64,000 nt of DNA from positions 186,001-250,000 of the forward strand of contig NZ_JACXYY010000005.1 of the NCBI RefSeq assembly GCF_014779665.1. Reading direction: 5' to 3'. Of the stretch, positions 33,048-42,490 are shown one piece after another. A program made the translations under genes and the position numbers. A model generated the notes under the pieces. It had not been told where the DNA came from, searched no databases, and saw only the letters and a list, made by a program, of their open reading frames with translations. How positions within the stretch are numbered: the stretch's first letter is position 1; each line of letters begins with the position of its first letter. This DNA is from Nocardioides hwasunensis. GTDB lineage: Bacteria; Actinomycetota; Actinomycetes; Propionibacteriales; Nocardioidaceae.

Positions 33048-34606
33048 GCCAGACCCTCGGCGAGCTCTTCGCCAACGCCGGTCACCGTTTCGCCGGCAAC
33101 GTCGCCATCGTCGCGCACGGTCGGCAACGCACCTTCGCCGAGGTGGTCGAGCGTGGGTGGCGGCTCGCGCACGCGCTGCGCGAGCGGGGCCTCGCGCCCG
33201 GCGACAAGGTCGCCGCCATGCTCGGCAACCGGGTGGAGTCGTTCGAGGTCTACGTCGGCCTCGCCCTCGGCGGCTACACGGCCGTCCACGTCAACGACCG
33301 GCTCACCGCGACCGAGGTCGACTACGTGCTCTCCGACTCGGGTGCGCGGGCCCTCGTGCACACCGACGGGGCCTCGGGCGTCGCGGCTCAGCTCGCGCTG
33401 GCGCCCGGCCTGGCGGCGTGGTTCGCGATCGTCGACGACGCGGCACCGAGTGGCGCGGAGTCGTTCGACGAGGCACTGGCCGTCGCCGACTCCTCGCCGA
33501 TGCCGTTCGGTGACGACGACGAGGCGATCGCCCTAATCGGGTACACCAGCGGCACCACCGGGTTCCCCAAGGGCGTGCTGGTCAGCCACCGCGCCGTGGT
33601 CGGCTGCGTCAAGCTGGTGCCGTACGCCTACCGGCTCCCGCTGCAGGGCCACGCCGCGTTCCCCGGTGGCTGGTCGTTCGTCTCGGGGCTGTGGGGCGTG
33701 ATCTTCCCGCACTTCTACACCGGCGGCACCGTGTCGTTCATCCCCGGCGCGACGCCGGAGGAGTGGGGGCGCCACATGGTGGAGAACGGCTCGACCTTCA
33801 CCCTGGGGCTGACCCCCCTAATCCCCGGCCTCATGGCCGCGCTGCAGGCGCACCCGCAGGCGCTCGACACGCTCCAGTCCGTGCTCCACTCCGGCGGCCC
33901 GCTGCCGGCCGAGCTGGCCGAGGGCCTCGTCGAGCTGATCGGTGACCGGCTCGTGGAGACGTACGGCATGACCGAGGTGGTCGGGCCGATCACCATCACG
34001 AACCGCACCGACTGGCGCGGCCTGGGCCGCGCGCGCAACATCTTCGAGTCCGTGGGACGCCCGCTGCCGACCTCCTCGATGCGGGTCGTCGACGCCGACG
34101 GTGCCAGTCTGCCCGACGGCGAGGTGGGCGAGCTGGTCATCGCCGCCGACACGATGTTCTCCGGCTACCACGGCCAACCCGACAAGACCGCGGCAGCGCT
34201 CCGTGACGGCGAGTACTTCACCGGCGACCTCGGCTACCGCGACGAGGCCGGCTACTTCTACCTCACCGGCCGCGCACAGGACCTCATCATCAGCGGCGGC
34301 GCCAACGTCTATCCCGCCGAGGTCGAGCGTGTCCTGCTCCTCATGGACGAGGTCGCCGACGCAGCGGTCTTCGGGCTGCCCGACGACCGCTGGGGCGAGG
34401 CCGTCTCGGCCGCCGTCGTCGTGGCGCCGGGGGCGTCGCTGACCGAGGACGCGGTGCGCACCTTCGCCCGTGGACAGCTCGCCGGCTACAAGAAGCCGGT
34501 GCACGTCTTCCTGGTCGACGCCCTCCCGCGCAACGCGAGCATGAAGGTGATGAAGCACGTCCTCAAGGACCAGATCGTCGATGCACACCAAGGAGTCCAG
34601 GCATGA
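33044..34606 (+). CDS. Acyl-CoA synthetase (AMP-forming)
   Basis: A 520-residue ANL ligase. GYTSGTTGFPKGVLVSHRAV is the ATP motif at about residues 166-185, YGMTEVVGPITITNR the adenine motif, and DLIISGGANVYPAEVERVLL the hinge. The C-terminal catalytic lysine lies in ALPRNASMKVMKHVL. ATG 33044 overlaps the amidohydrolase stop. It is the second CoA ligase of the island; KstR2-regulated FadD3 in mycobacteria is also an acid:CoA ligase, but identity with FadD3 cannot be claimed. Confidence 0.9.
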   Translation: MSQTLGELFANAGHRFAGNVAIVAHGRQRTFAEVVERGWRLAHALRERGLAPGDKVAAMLGNRVESFEVYVGLALGGYTAVHVNDRLTATEVDYVLSDSGARALVHTDGASGVAAQLALAPGLAAWFAIVDDAAPSGAESFDEALAVADSSPMPFGDDDEAIALIGYTSGTTGFPKGVLVSHRAVVGCVKLVPYAYRLPLQGHAAFPGGWSFVSGLWGVIFPHFYTGGTVSFIPGATPEEWGRHMVENGSTFTLGLTPLIPGLMAALQAHPQALDTLQSVLHSGGPLPAELAEGLVELIGDRLVETYGMTEVVGPITITNRTDWRGLGRARNIFESVGRPLPTSSMRVVDADGASLPDGEVGELVIAADTMFSGYHGQPDKTAAALRDGEYFTGDLGYRDEAGYFYLTGRAQDLIISGGANVYPAEVERVLLLMDEVADAAVFGLPDDRWGEAVSAAVVVAPGASLTEDAVRTFARGQLAGYKKPVHVFLVDALPRNASMKVMKHVLKDQIVDAHQGVQA

Positions 34607-35493
34607 AGCACAAGCTCGGCATCAGTGAGCTCTTCCCCGGTTCGGGCGCCCGCAGCGGCCGCTGGTCGATGGATGCGGCCCAGCTCATCGAGGAGCTCGG
34701 CTACGACGGCGTCTGGCTGCCCGAGCACGTCGTGTTCTTCCCCGAGTACCGCTCGCAGTACCCCTACGAGAGCGGCGGCGCCAAGGAGGTCCACAAGACC
34801 CTGGGCGTGCACGACCCGCTGGTCCTGGCCGGCTCGATCGCGGCCGCGACCACCACCTTGCGCATCGGCACCTACGTCTTCGTCGTCCCGCAGCGCAACC
34901 CGATCGTCACCGCCCGCCAGGTCGCCAGCGTCGACCAGCTCAGCGGCGGACGCTTCCAGTTCGGGGTGGGCGTGGGCTGGTCGGAGGAGGAGTACGCCGC
35001 CCTCGACGTCCCGTTCGAGCGCCGCGGCGAGCGGATGAACGACTACCTCGCCGCCATCCGCGCGCTCTGGTCTGAGGAGGAGATCAGCCAGCACGACGGC
35101 GAGTTCGTCTCCTTCGAGCCGCTCTACTGCTTCCCCAAGCCGGCGCAGCCGCGGCTGCCGATCATCGTCGGCGGCAACAGCCGCGCGACCCTCGAGCGGA
35201 TCGTCGCCTTCGGCGACGGCTGGGCCGGTTACAGCCGCACCCACGAGGACATCAAGGTGTTCATCGACCGGCTCGAGCCGATGATGGCCGCCGCCGGTCG
35301 CGACATGTCCGAGCTGTCCCTCAAGGTCGGTCGTCGCAGCAAGGGAGCGACCGAGAAGGACTGGGAGGACGACCGGGCCTACATCGAGGAGGCCCTGCGG
35401 ATCGGGATCGACGAGGTCGTCGTGTCCCCGCGCATCGGCGACGAGCACTACGAGCGGGACATGCGTCGCTACGCCGAGATCGTCGGCGGCTGA
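34603..35493 (+). CDS. Luciferase-like (F420-type) oxidoreductase
   Basis: A 296-residue TIM-barrel oxidoreductase with YDGVWLPEHVVFFPEYRSQY and GGRFQFGVGVGWSEEEY (about residues 117-133), typical of F420-dependent members. It is a paralogue of 13757-14668. The ATG overlaps the ligase stop by four bases, so it closes the operon that starts with the transporter genes at 24.6 kb or the SDR at 27.9 kb. Confidence 0.9.
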   Translation: MKHKLGISELFPGSGARSGRWSMDAAQLIEELGYDGVWLPEHVVFFPEYRSQYPYESGGAKEVHKTLGVHDPLVLAGSIAAATTTLRIGTYVFVVPQRNPIVTARQVASVDQLSGGRFQFGVGVGWSEEEYAALDVPFERRGERMNDYLAAIRALWSEEEISQHDGEFVSFEPLYCFPKPAQPRLPIIVGGNSRATLERIVAFGDGWAGYSRTHEDIKVFIDRLEPMMAAAGRDMSELSLKVGRRSKGATEKDWEDDRAYIEEALRIGIDEVVVSPRIGDEHYERDMRRYAEIVGG

Positions 35494-35577
35494 CCGGACG
35501 CCCGCACCGCTTCCCCCCGGCCCGGGGTGTGAGGTACGGTGAATGTGTAGCAAGCGCTTGATTGATAGGAGATGGGA
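35494..35577. promoter_or_regulatory. Promoter region of the Baeyer-Villiger monooxygenase
   Basis: This gap carries a GC-rich inverted repeat (CCCCGG at 35515-35520, CCGGGG at 35522-35527) that may end the upstream operon. A candidate -10 TACGGT follows at 35535-35540, without a clear -35. Operator site 8 lies at the expected start of transcription. Confidence 0.4.
35549..35562. promoter_or_regulatory. KstR2-type operator, site 8
   Basis: AGCAAGCGCTTGAT fits AnCAAGnnCTTGnT exactly. It lies 9 bp downstream of the candidate -10 and 16 bp before the ATG of the monooxygenase, so binding would block initiation. It is about 27 kb from the regulator gene and extends the regulon to this gene. Confidence 0.77.
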
Positions 35578-37254
35578 ATGACAGAGCCCGCTGGCAGCCG
35601 TGCCTCGGAGGTCGACTACCTGATCATCGGTGCGGGTGTGTGCGGGCTCTACCAGCTCCACCAGCTGCTCGAGCTCGGCGCGGACGTGCGGGTGGTCGAT
35701 GCCAACTCCGGCCTCGGCGGGACCTGGTTCATGAACCGCTATCCCGGCTGTCGCTTCGACTCCGAGTCCTACACCTACCAGTACTCGTTCTCGCCCGAGC
35801 TGCTCCAGGAGTGGAGCTGGAAGGAGAAGTTCTCCCCCCAGCCCGAGACCCTGTCCTACCTCGAGCACGTCGCCGAGCGCTTCGACCTCGAGCGCCACAT
35901 CACCTTCGAGGCCCGCGTCGCGTCGGCGACCTGGTCGGAGGACGAGTGGCGCTGGCACGTCGGCTTCGAGGACGGCACGGTCATCCGCGCCCGGTTCGTG
36001 CTGTGCGCGATGGGTCTGCTCTCGGTCCCTACCTACCCGCGTGTCGCCGGTCGCGGTAGCTTCCGCGGACTGGAGACCCACACCTTCGACTGGCCGGAGG
36101 ACTACGACGTCACCGGCAAGCGGGTGGCGGTCATCGGCACCGGAGCCAGTGGGGTGCAGGTCATCACCGACGTGGCCGACAAGGTCGAGAGCATGGTCGT
36201 GCTGCAGCGCGACGCCAACTGGTGCTCACCGCTCGGCAACGCGCCGATCTCCGAGGACGAGATGGCCGACCTGCGCTCGCGCTACGACGAGATCTTCGCC
36301 TGGTGCCGCGACACCCCGGCGGGGTTCATCCACCGTCCCGACCGGGTGCTGTCCACCGATGTCAGCCGCGAGGAGCGGCTGCGGCACTGGGAGGACCTCT
36401 ACGCCAACGGCCAGGGTGCGAGCCTCTACATGGGCAACTACCGCGACTGCATCATGGAGTGGGGTCCCAACCAGGAGCTCTCGGAGTTCGTCGCGAGCAA
36501 GATCCGCCAGCGCGTGGCGGACCCCGAGGTCGCCGAGATGCTGATCCCGAAGGACCACGGCTTCGGCACCAAGCGGGTGGCCGGCGAGTCCGGCTTCTAC
36601 GAGGTGTTCAACCAGGACAACGTCGAGCTGGTCGACCTGATGGCGCACCCCATCCTCGAGATCACCGAGACCGGGGTCCGGCTCGATGCCGGCGACGGGC
36701 AGGTGCGCGACCTCGAGCTCGACGTGATCTGCTACGCCACCGGCTTCGACGCCGTCACCGGACCGTTCGACCGCATCGACGTGACCGGCGTCGACGGGCT
36801 CAAGCTCAAGGACCACTGGCGAGACGGGCCCCTCACCACGCTCGGCGTGCAGGTCTCGGGCTTCCCCAACATGTTCGTGCTCGTCGGCCCGCAGTCGGGC
36901 TCGGCGACGGCCAACTTCCCGCGCGGGATCGAGGACGTCGTCAACTGGATGACCCAGACCGCCGCCTACATCGACGAGCACCGCATCGGTCGCTTCGAGG
37001 GCCGCCCCGAGGCCGAGCTGCAGTGGCTCGAGCACGTGCGGGAGGTGAACTCCCTGCTGCTGCTGTCCAAGACCCGCTCGTGGTTCAACGGCCACAACAT
37101 CAACCTCGACCGTGACGAGAGCCCACGGGTGATGGTCTACCTCGGCGGCGCCCCGCGCTATCGCAAGATCCTCGCCGAGGAGGCCGAGCAGGGCTACCCG
37201 AGCTTCGTCCTGTCACCGGTCGACGAGCTCGCCGCGGCGGGCGTCAGCTCCTGA
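35578..37254 (+). CDS. Baeyer-Villiger flavin monooxygenase
   Basis: A 558-residue FAD/NADPH monooxygenase that inserts oxygen beside a ketone to make an ester or lactone. The FAD motif GAGVCG is at residues 18-23. The Baeyer-Villiger fingerprint FRGLETHTFDWP is at 162-173, and the NADPH motif GTGASG starts at residue 187. ATG 35578 is used because AGGAG is six bases upstream; ATG 35572 abuts that site. The length matches cyclohexanone-type enzymes. Controlled by operator site 8. Its presence implies a ketone intermediate, possibly the ketone released by the retro-aldolase step. Confidence 0.92.
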   Translation: MTEPAGSRASEVDYLIIGAGVCGLYQLHQLLELGADVRVVDANSGLGGTWFMNRYPGCRFDSESYTYQYSFSPELLQEWSWKEKFSPQPETLSYLEHVAERFDLERHITFEARVASATWSEDEWRWHVGFEDGTVIRARFVLCAMGLLSVPTYPRVAGRGSFRGLETHTFDWPEDYDVTGKRVAVIGTGASGVQVITDVADKVESMVVLQRDANWCSPLGNAPISEDEMADLRSRYDEIFAWCRDTPAGFIHRPDRVLSTDVSREERLRHWEDLYANGQGASLYMGNYRDCIMEWGPNQELSEFVASKIRQRVADPEVAEMLIPKDHGFGTKRVAGESGFYEVFNQDNVELVDLMAHPILEITETGVRLDAGDGQVRDLELDVICYATGFDAVTGPFDRIDVTGVDGLKLKDHWRDGPLTTLGVQVSGFPNMFVLVGPQSGSATANFPRGIEDVVNWMTQTAAYIDEHRIGRFEGRPEAELQWLEHVREVNSLLLLSKTRSWFNGHNINLDRDESPRVMVYLGGAPRYRKILAEEAEQGYPSFVLSPVDELAAAGVSS

Positions 37255-37336
37255 GCCCGCGCCGCCCGTTCCCGCACCACCACCCCCGACCGGTCGGCGT
37301 ACGCCCCGCCGGACCGACGACCCATGAGGACCTCAC

Positions 37337-38005
37337 GTGACCACCCACCGCATCGCCGTGATCGGCGGCACCGGCCCGCAGGGCAAGGGACTGGGCTACC
37401 GGTTCGCCCGGGCCGGGCACGACGTGGTGCTCGGCTCGCGCACCCGCGACAGGGGCGAGGCCGCGGCCGCGGAGGTCCGCGACCGGATGGCGTCCGGAGG
37501 CACCGTGACCGGTGCCGACAACGTCTCCGCCTGCGAGGGCGCCGACGTGGTCGTGCTGGCGATCCCCTACGACGGGCACGACGAGCTCGTCGCGAGCCTG
37601 CCGCTCGACGGCACGGTCGTGGTCTCCTGCGTCAACCCGCTCGCCTTCGACAAGGCAGGTCCCCACGGACGGGTGGTCGACGGCGGCGAGGGGTCCGCGG
37701 CCGAGTCGGCGCAGCGCCTCGCCCCCGGGGCGCACGTCGTCGGTGCGTTCCACCACGTCTCGGCCGTGTCCCTCTGGGGCGAGCGTGACCTGCTCGACGA
37801 CGAGGACGTGCTGGTCTGCGGTGACTCCGCCGAGGCCAAGCAGGTCGTGATGGACCTCGCCGCCGCCGTGACCGGGCGCACCGGAGTCGACGCCGGCCGC
37901 CTCCGGCTGGCCCGCCAGCTGGAGCCGCTGACGGCCGTGCTGATCTCCATCAACAAGACCTACAAGACCCACTCGGGGATCCGCGTCGCCGGTCTGGGAA
38001 CCTGA
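37337..38005 (+). CDS. npdG: NADPH:F420 oxidoreductase (Fno/NpdG-like)
   Basis: A 222-residue Rossmann protein that transfers hydride between NADPH and coenzyme F420. [20 protein letters not shown] at the N-terminus and [15 protein letters not shown] are the NADP-binding and F420-binding hallmarks of this family. [12 protein letters not shown] and [15 protein letters not shown] follow. GAGGA is six bases before the GTG. Five bases separate it from fbiC. It would recharge F420H2 for the five luciferase-like enzymes. Confidence 0.88.
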   Translation: MTTHRIAVIGGTGPQGKGLGYRFARAGHDVVLGSRTRDRGEAAAAEVRDRMASGGTVTGADNVSACEGADVVVLAIPYDGHDELVASLPLDGTVVVSCVNPLAFDKAGPHGRVVDGGEGSAAESAQRLAPGAHVVGAFHHVSAVSLWGERDLLDDEDVLVCGDSAEAKQVVMDLAAAVTGRTGVDAGRLRLARQLEPLTAVLISINKTYKTHSGIRVAGLGT

Positions 38006-38010
38006 GGACC

Positions 38011-40566
38011 ATGACCGGCCAGCAGGGTGAGCCGACCGAGCAGCAGGTGCGCCGAGCGCTCGTGCGGGCCGAGCGCGGAGCAGCGATCGACCTCGAGGAG
38101 GCCACCGCCCTGCTCGCCGCACGCGGTGACGACCTCGAGCGGCTGCTCGTCGTGGCGAGCCGGGTCCGCGACGCGGGCCTGGTCGCTGCCGGCCGCGCCG
38201 GGGTGGTGACGTACTCGCCCAAGGTCTTCGTGCCGGTCACCCGCCTGTGCCGCGACCGCTGCCACTACTGCACCTTCGTCGAGACCCCCACGCAGGGCCG
38301 TCGCGAGGGACGTGCCCCCTACCTGTCGCCGGACGAGATCCTCGACATCGCGCGCGCCGGCGCCGAGCAGGGCTGCCTGGAGGCACTCTTCACCCTGGGA
38401 GACCGGCCCGAGGACCGCTGGCCCGAGGCCCGCGAGTGGCTCGACGAGCAGGGCTACGACTCCACCATCTCCTACATCCGCGCGATGGCCGTGCGGGTGC
38501 TGGAGGAGACGGGTCTGCTGCCGCACCTCAACCCCGGGGTGATGACGTGGGAGGAGATGAACCGGCTCAAGGCGGTCTCCCCGTCGATGGGGATGATGCT
38601 CGAGACCACCTCGACCCGGCTGTTCACCGAGAAGGGCCAGGCCCACCACGGCTCGCCGGACAAGGACCCCGAGGTCCGGCTGCGGGTGCTCGACGACGCA
38701 GGTCGGCTGTCGGTGCCGTTCACCACCGGCGTCCTGGTGGGGATCGGCGAGACCCCGCGCGAGCGCGTGGAGACCGTGCTCGCGATCCGCTCGCGGGCCC
38801 GCCAGTTCGGCCACGTCCAGGAGGTGATCGTCCAGAACTTCCGCGCCAAGCCGGACACGGCGATGCGCCACGTCGACGATCTCGCGCTGGATGACTACGT
38901 CGCCACGCTCGCCGTCGCCCGCATCGTGCTGGGCCCGCGGGCGCGGGTCCAGGCACCGCCGAACCTCACCGACGCCGAGGAGTGCCACCTGCTGCTGCGC
39001 GCCGGGGTCGACGACTGGGGAGGTGTGTCGCCGGTGACGCCGGACCACGTCAACCCCGAGCGTCCCTGGCCCTCGCTCGAGCGGCTGCGGGCGGCCACCG
39101 AGCAGGCCGGCCTGGCGCTGGCGGCACGGCTCACGGTGCACCCGGAGTACGTCGTCGGCACGCTCGAGCGCGGCGAGCCGTGGCTCGATCCGCGGATCCT
39201 GCCGCACGTGGCGGCGCTCGCAGGCCCCGACGGACTCGCCCGCCCGGGCGTCCGGCCCGGCGGGCTGCCCTGGCAGGAGCCGGACCTCGGTGCGGGGCCC
39301 GGCGGCCTGGGATCTGCCGGCCGCACCGACCTGCACGCCTCCATCGACACCGAGGGCCGCACGCACGACCGGCGCGCCGACTTCGACAGCGTGTACGGCG
39401 ACTGGGACGAGCTGCGGGACAGGGTCTCCGGCGCGACTGCGTCGGTGGCACAGGCCGGTGACGGCTGGGCCGCGCTCCGGGCCGCCGAGGCCGACCCTGC
39501 GGGCCTCACCGACGAGCAGGCGCTCGTCTTGATGACCGCCGAAGGCGAGCTCCTCGAGCGGATGTGCCGGCTGGCCGACGACCTGCGTCGCGACGTGGTG
39601 GGCGAGGAGGTCACCTACGTCGTGAACCGCAACATCAACTTCACCAACGTCTGCTACGTCGGGTGCCGGTTCTGCGCGTTCGCCCAGCGGCGCACGGACG
39701 CGGACGCCTACTCGCTCTCGCTGGACCAGGTCGCCGACCGCGCCGAGGAGGCCTGGCGCCTCGGCGCGTCCGAGGTGTGCATGCAAGGCGGCATCGACCC
39801 GCAGCTGCCGGGCACGGCCTACTTCGACCTCGCCGCGGCGGTGAGGGCGCGGGTGCCGCAGATGCACGTGCACGCCTTCAGTCCCATGGAGGTCGTCAAC
39901 GGCGCCAACCGCACCGGCCTGTCGTTCGAGGACTTCCTCATCAAGGCGCGCGAGTCCGGTCTCGGGTCGATCCCCGGCACGGCCGCGGAGATCCTCGACG
40001 ACGAGGTCCGGTGGATCCTCACCAAGGGCAAGCTGCCCACCGCGACGTGGATCGAGGTGGTCTCCACCGCGCACCGGGTGGGGCTGCGCTCGTCCTCGAC
40101 GATGATGTACGGCCACGTCGACAACCCGCGGCACTGGGTGGGGCACCTGCGGGTCCTGGCACGGATCCAGGACGAGACCGGCGGCTTCACCGAGTTCGTG
40201 CCGCTGCCGTTCGTGCACACCTCCTCGCCGATCTACCTCGCGGGTGTGGCGCGGCCGGGCCCGAGCCTGCGTGACAACCTCGCGGTCCACGCGATGGCCC
40301 GGATCATGCTCCACGGCCGCATCGACAACATCCAGACCAGCTGGGTCAAGCTCGGTGTCGAGGGCACCCGCGCGATGCTCCGAGCGGGTGCGAACGACGT
40401 GGGCGGGACGCTGATGGAGGAGACCATCTCCCGGATGGCCGGCTCCGAGCACGGCTCGGCCAAGACCATCGCCGAGCTCACCGACATCGCCGCAGGCATC
40501 GCTCGCCCGGTGCGGGAGCGCACGACGACCTACGGTCGGGTGCCAGCGGTCGAACGGTCTGCCTGA
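38011..40566 (+). CDS. fbiC: FbiC, bifunctional F0 synthase (CofG-CofH fusion)
   Basis: An 851-residue fused radical SAM enzyme that makes the F0 chromophore from tyrosine and a riboflavin precursor. Two iron-sulfur motifs are seen: C80-x3-C84-x2-C87 in the N-terminal CofG half (CRDRCHYC), and C548-x3-C552-x2-C555 in the C-terminal CofH half (CYVGCRFC). The fused form is typical of actinobacteria. GAGGA precedes the ATG. Its stop overlaps the start of cofC by one base. This is normally a single-copy housekeeping gene, so its position beside F420-using catabolic genes is notable. Confidence 0.97.
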   Translation: MTGQQGEPTEQQVRRALVRAERGAAIDLEEATALLAARGDDLERLLVVASRVRDAGLVAAGRAGVVTYSPKVFVPVTRLCRDRCHYCTFVETPTQGRREGRAPYLSPDEILDIARAGAEQGCLEALFTLGDRPEDRWPEAREWLDEQGYDSTISYIRAMAVRVLEETGLLPHLNPGVMTWEEMNRLKAVSPSMGMMLETTSTRLFTEKGQAHHGSPDKDPEVRLRVLDDAGRLSVPFTTGVLVGIGETPRERVETVLAIRSRARQFGHVQEVIVQNFRAKPDTAMRHVDDLALDDYVATLAVARIVLGPRARVQAPPNLTDAEECHLLLRAGVDDWGGVSPVTPDHVNPERPWPSLERLRAATEQAGLALAARLTVHPEYVVGTLERGEPWLDPRILPHVAALAGPDGLARPGVRPGGLPWQEPDLGAGPGGLGSAGRTDLHASIDTEGRTHDRRADFDSVYGDWDELRDRVSGATASVAQAGDGWAALRAAEADPAGLTDEQALVLMTAEGELLERMCRLADDLRRDVVGEEVTYVVNRNINFTNVCYVGCRFCAFAQRRTDADAYSLSLDQVADRAEEAWRLGASEVCMQGGIDPQLPGTAYFDLAAAVRARVPQMHVHAFSPMEVVNGANRTGLSFEDFLIKARESGLGSIPGTAAEILDDEVRWILTKGKLPTATWIEVVSTAHRVGLRSSSTMMYGHVDNPRHWVGHLRVLARIQDETGGFTEFVPLPFVHTSSPIYLAGVARPGPSLRDNLAVHAMARIMLHGRIDNIQTSWVKLGVEGTRAMLRAGANDVGGTLMEETISRMAGSEHGSAKTIAELTDIAAGIARPVRERTTTYGRVPAVERSA

Positions 40567-41192
40567 TGGCCGCCGCTGCCGGTGCAGGTGCGTCCGCGGT
40601 GGTGCTCGCCAAGGACTCCCGGATCGCCAAGACCCGCCTGGGCCTCGACGTGCGGCTCACCCGGGAGGTCGCCCTGCAGCTCGCGGCGAGCACGGTGCGC
40701 GCCGCGCTCGGCGCGACCACGATCGGGCAGGTCGTCGTCGTGACGAGCGACCCGGCGATCGCCCGTGACTCCCGACGGGTCGGGGCGCGCGTCGTCCTCG
40801 AGCCGCGTCCGCTGGGCCTGGTCCGGGCCGCGTCGCTGGGTCGGCACCGGGCACTCGAGTGGCGACCGCGCTCCCCGGTGGTGCTGATGGTGGCGGACCT
40901 GCCGCGGCTGGCGTCGTACGACCTCGACCGTGTCGTGACGAGCCAGGAGGCCGCCTGTCGACCGGTGTTCGTGCCGGATCGGGACGGGGTCGGGACGACG
41001 GCGCTCCTCCACGGTGCAGACGTGCGGCCCGGCATCGCGTTCGGCCCGGAGTCCGCGTCGCGGCACCGGGGCCTCGGATACACCGAGCTCCTCGACGCAC
41101 CGTCGGGGATGCGCGAGGACCTCGACACCCCCGACGACCTGCACAGGTCGGGCCTGGTCGTCGCCGGCCGAGAGGTCCTGGCCGCGCGCTAG
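40566..41192 (+). CDS. cofC: CofC/FbiD, phospholactate or phosphoenolpyruvate guanylyltransferase
   Basis: A 208-residue nucleotidyltransferase that activates phosphoenolpyruvate or 2-phospho-L-lactate with GTP in F420 assembly. AVVLAKDSRIAKTRLG is the N-terminal nucleotide loop, VLMVADLPRL carries the metal-binding aspartate, and VFVPDRDGVGTTALL and FGPESASRH are family-specific. It overlaps fbiC by one base. Its TAG stop lies inside the -10 of the next gene. FbiA and FbiB are not in the window. Confidence 0.92.
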   Translation: MAAAAGAGASAVVLAKDSRIAKTRLGLDVRLTREVALQLAASTVRAALGATTIGQVVVVTSDPAIARDSRRVGARVVLEPRPLGLVRAASLGRHRALEWRPRSPVVLMVADLPRLASYDLDRVVTSQEAACRPVFVPDRDGVGTTALLHGADVRPGIAFGPESASRHRGLGYTELLDAPSGMREDLDTPDDLHRSGLVVAGREVLAAR

Positions 41193-41195
41193 CCT
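41190..41195 (+). promoter_or_regulatory. -10 element of a leaderless histidine kinase promoter
   Basis: TAGCCT lies eight bases before the ATG at 41204, with no ribosome-binding site. It overlaps the TAG stop of cofC. No convincing -35 is seen. Confidence 0.4.
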
Positions 41196-41203
41196 CTCGG
41201 TCC

Positions 41204-42490
41204 ATGGGAGGTCGGCGCACGTGGCTCATCGTGGCCGGCGGCTCCTGGCTGCTCGCCGCGCTGCTGCTGACCGGGATCTCCGCGGCCGCGGCAGGTGCGC
41301 CCCCCGCCGAGCTTGCGGGCGCTCCGTCGATCGGCGACGCCGCCTGGGTGGTCGGACTGGTGCTGGTCACCCTGCAGGCGCTCGCGCTGGCCGGCGCGGA
41401 CCGGCGCGTCCACGCGGCACTGGTCGTGGTGGCCGCCGCCGCGCCGATCGGCGGGCTCGTCGGGCTCGGCCCGGCGATCGGGTGCACCTCCGTGGCCGTG
41501 ATCGTGGCTGCGTTCCGGGCCAGCGCGGACGCCTTCGTCGCCCGCACGTGGGTGGCGCTGTCGGGGGCCGCGGTGCTGGTGGCCTGCGGCGAGCTGGTCG
41601 TCCAGGTGCGGGCGGACGCGCCCGTGGCGCAGGCGCTCGGTGCATCGCTGCTGCAGGGCGTGGGCACGATCGGCCTGCCCGCACTCGTCGGTCTGGTGGT
41701 GGCGACCAGACGCGACAGCACCGCCGCCCGTGCGGACCGACTGCGCGCCGAGGCCGGGGAACGAGCCGCGCTGGTGGAGGCCGCCGTCGCGCGCGAGCGC
41801 ACGGCGATGGCGCGCGAGCTGCACGACATCGCGGCGCACCACCTCACGGGCATCGCCGTCATGTCGGCGGCCATCGGCAAGCAGATCGACCGCGACCCCG
41901 AGGCCGCCAAGCTGGCCGTGGCGCAGGTCCGCGAGCAGAGCACGTCGATGCTGCGTGACATGCGCGGGCTCGTCGGCCTGCTCCGGCCGGACCCCACGGA
42001 CCGCGGCGACGATGACGAGAGGGTGCCCCAGGAGTCGTTCGACGGCATCGCCGGCCTGGTCGACGCAGCGGCGCTGCGGGGTGAGCCCGCGGAGCTGGTC
42101 GTCCGGGCGCCGGAGGGTCCCGATCCCCGGGAGCAGGTCGGGCCGCTGGTCCAGCTCTCGGCCTACCGGACGGTCCAGGAGGCCCTCACCAACGCCGCCC
42201 GGCACGCGCCCGGCCAGCCGTGTCGCGTCGAGGTCGACGCGCGCTCGGTGCGCGAGGTCCGGGTCACGGTGTCCAACCGGATGCCCGTGCCGGGCAGGTC
42301 GGTCACCACCCGGGGCGGGGGGTTCGGCCTCGTCGGGATGCGCGAGCGGGCCGAGCTCACCGACTGCCGGCTGACGTGCGAGGAGGTCGACGGCGCCTGG
42401 CTGGTGACGCTGCTGATCCCGGTGCGCCAGGATCCACTGCTGGCCTCGCCCGACGACGGCGGCGCCCGAGCCGAGCGGGAGGCACGATGA
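41204..42490 (+). CDS. Two-component sensor histidine kinase (NarX/DesK-type)
   Basis: A 428-residue membrane kinase. The first 165 residues hold about five hydrophobic segments with short loops and no large external sensor domain. The dimerisation helix carries the phosphorylated H207 in ARELHDIAAHHLTG, typical of the HisKA_3 class. The ATPase part has TVQEALTNAARHA and GGGFGLVGMRERAEL. Such intramembrane-type kinases often sense cell-envelope stress or a neighbouring transporter. The stop overlaps the response regulator start (ATGA). Confidence 0.92.
   Translation: MGGRRTWLIVAGGSWLLAALLLTGISAAAAGAPPAELAGAPSIGDAAWVVGLVLVTLQALALAGADRRVHAALVVVAAAAPIGGLVGLGPAIGCTSVAVIVAAFRASADAFVARTWVALSGAAVLVACGELVVQVRADAPVAQALGASLLQGVGTIGLPALVGLVVATRRDSTAARADRLRAEAGERAALVEAAVARERTAMARELHDIAAHHLTGIAVMSAAIGKQIDRDPEAAKLAVAQVREQSTSMLRDMRGLVGLLRPDPTDRGDDDERVPQESFDGIAGLVDAAALRGEPAELVVRAPEGPDPREQVGPLVQLSAYRTVQEALTNAARHAPGQPCRVEVDARSVREVRVTVSNRMPVPGRSVTTRGGGFGLVGMRERAELTDCRLTCEEVDGAWLVTLLIPVRQDPLLASPDDGGARAEREAR

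Noticed and set aside
1..37254. A complete cholesterol or bile-acid ring degradation cluster.
   Set aside because: No HsaABCD, KstD, KshAB, ipdAB, ipdC or echA20 homologue is recognisable in the window. Only the regulator type, operators and side-chain-like enzymes resemble that system, so calling it a steroid pathway would go beyond the evidence.
37255..37336. A terminator or regulatory repeat in the 82-bp gap between the monooxygenase and the F420 reductase.
   Set aside because: The GC-rich stretch holds only imperfect complementarity and no operator core, so it is not called.
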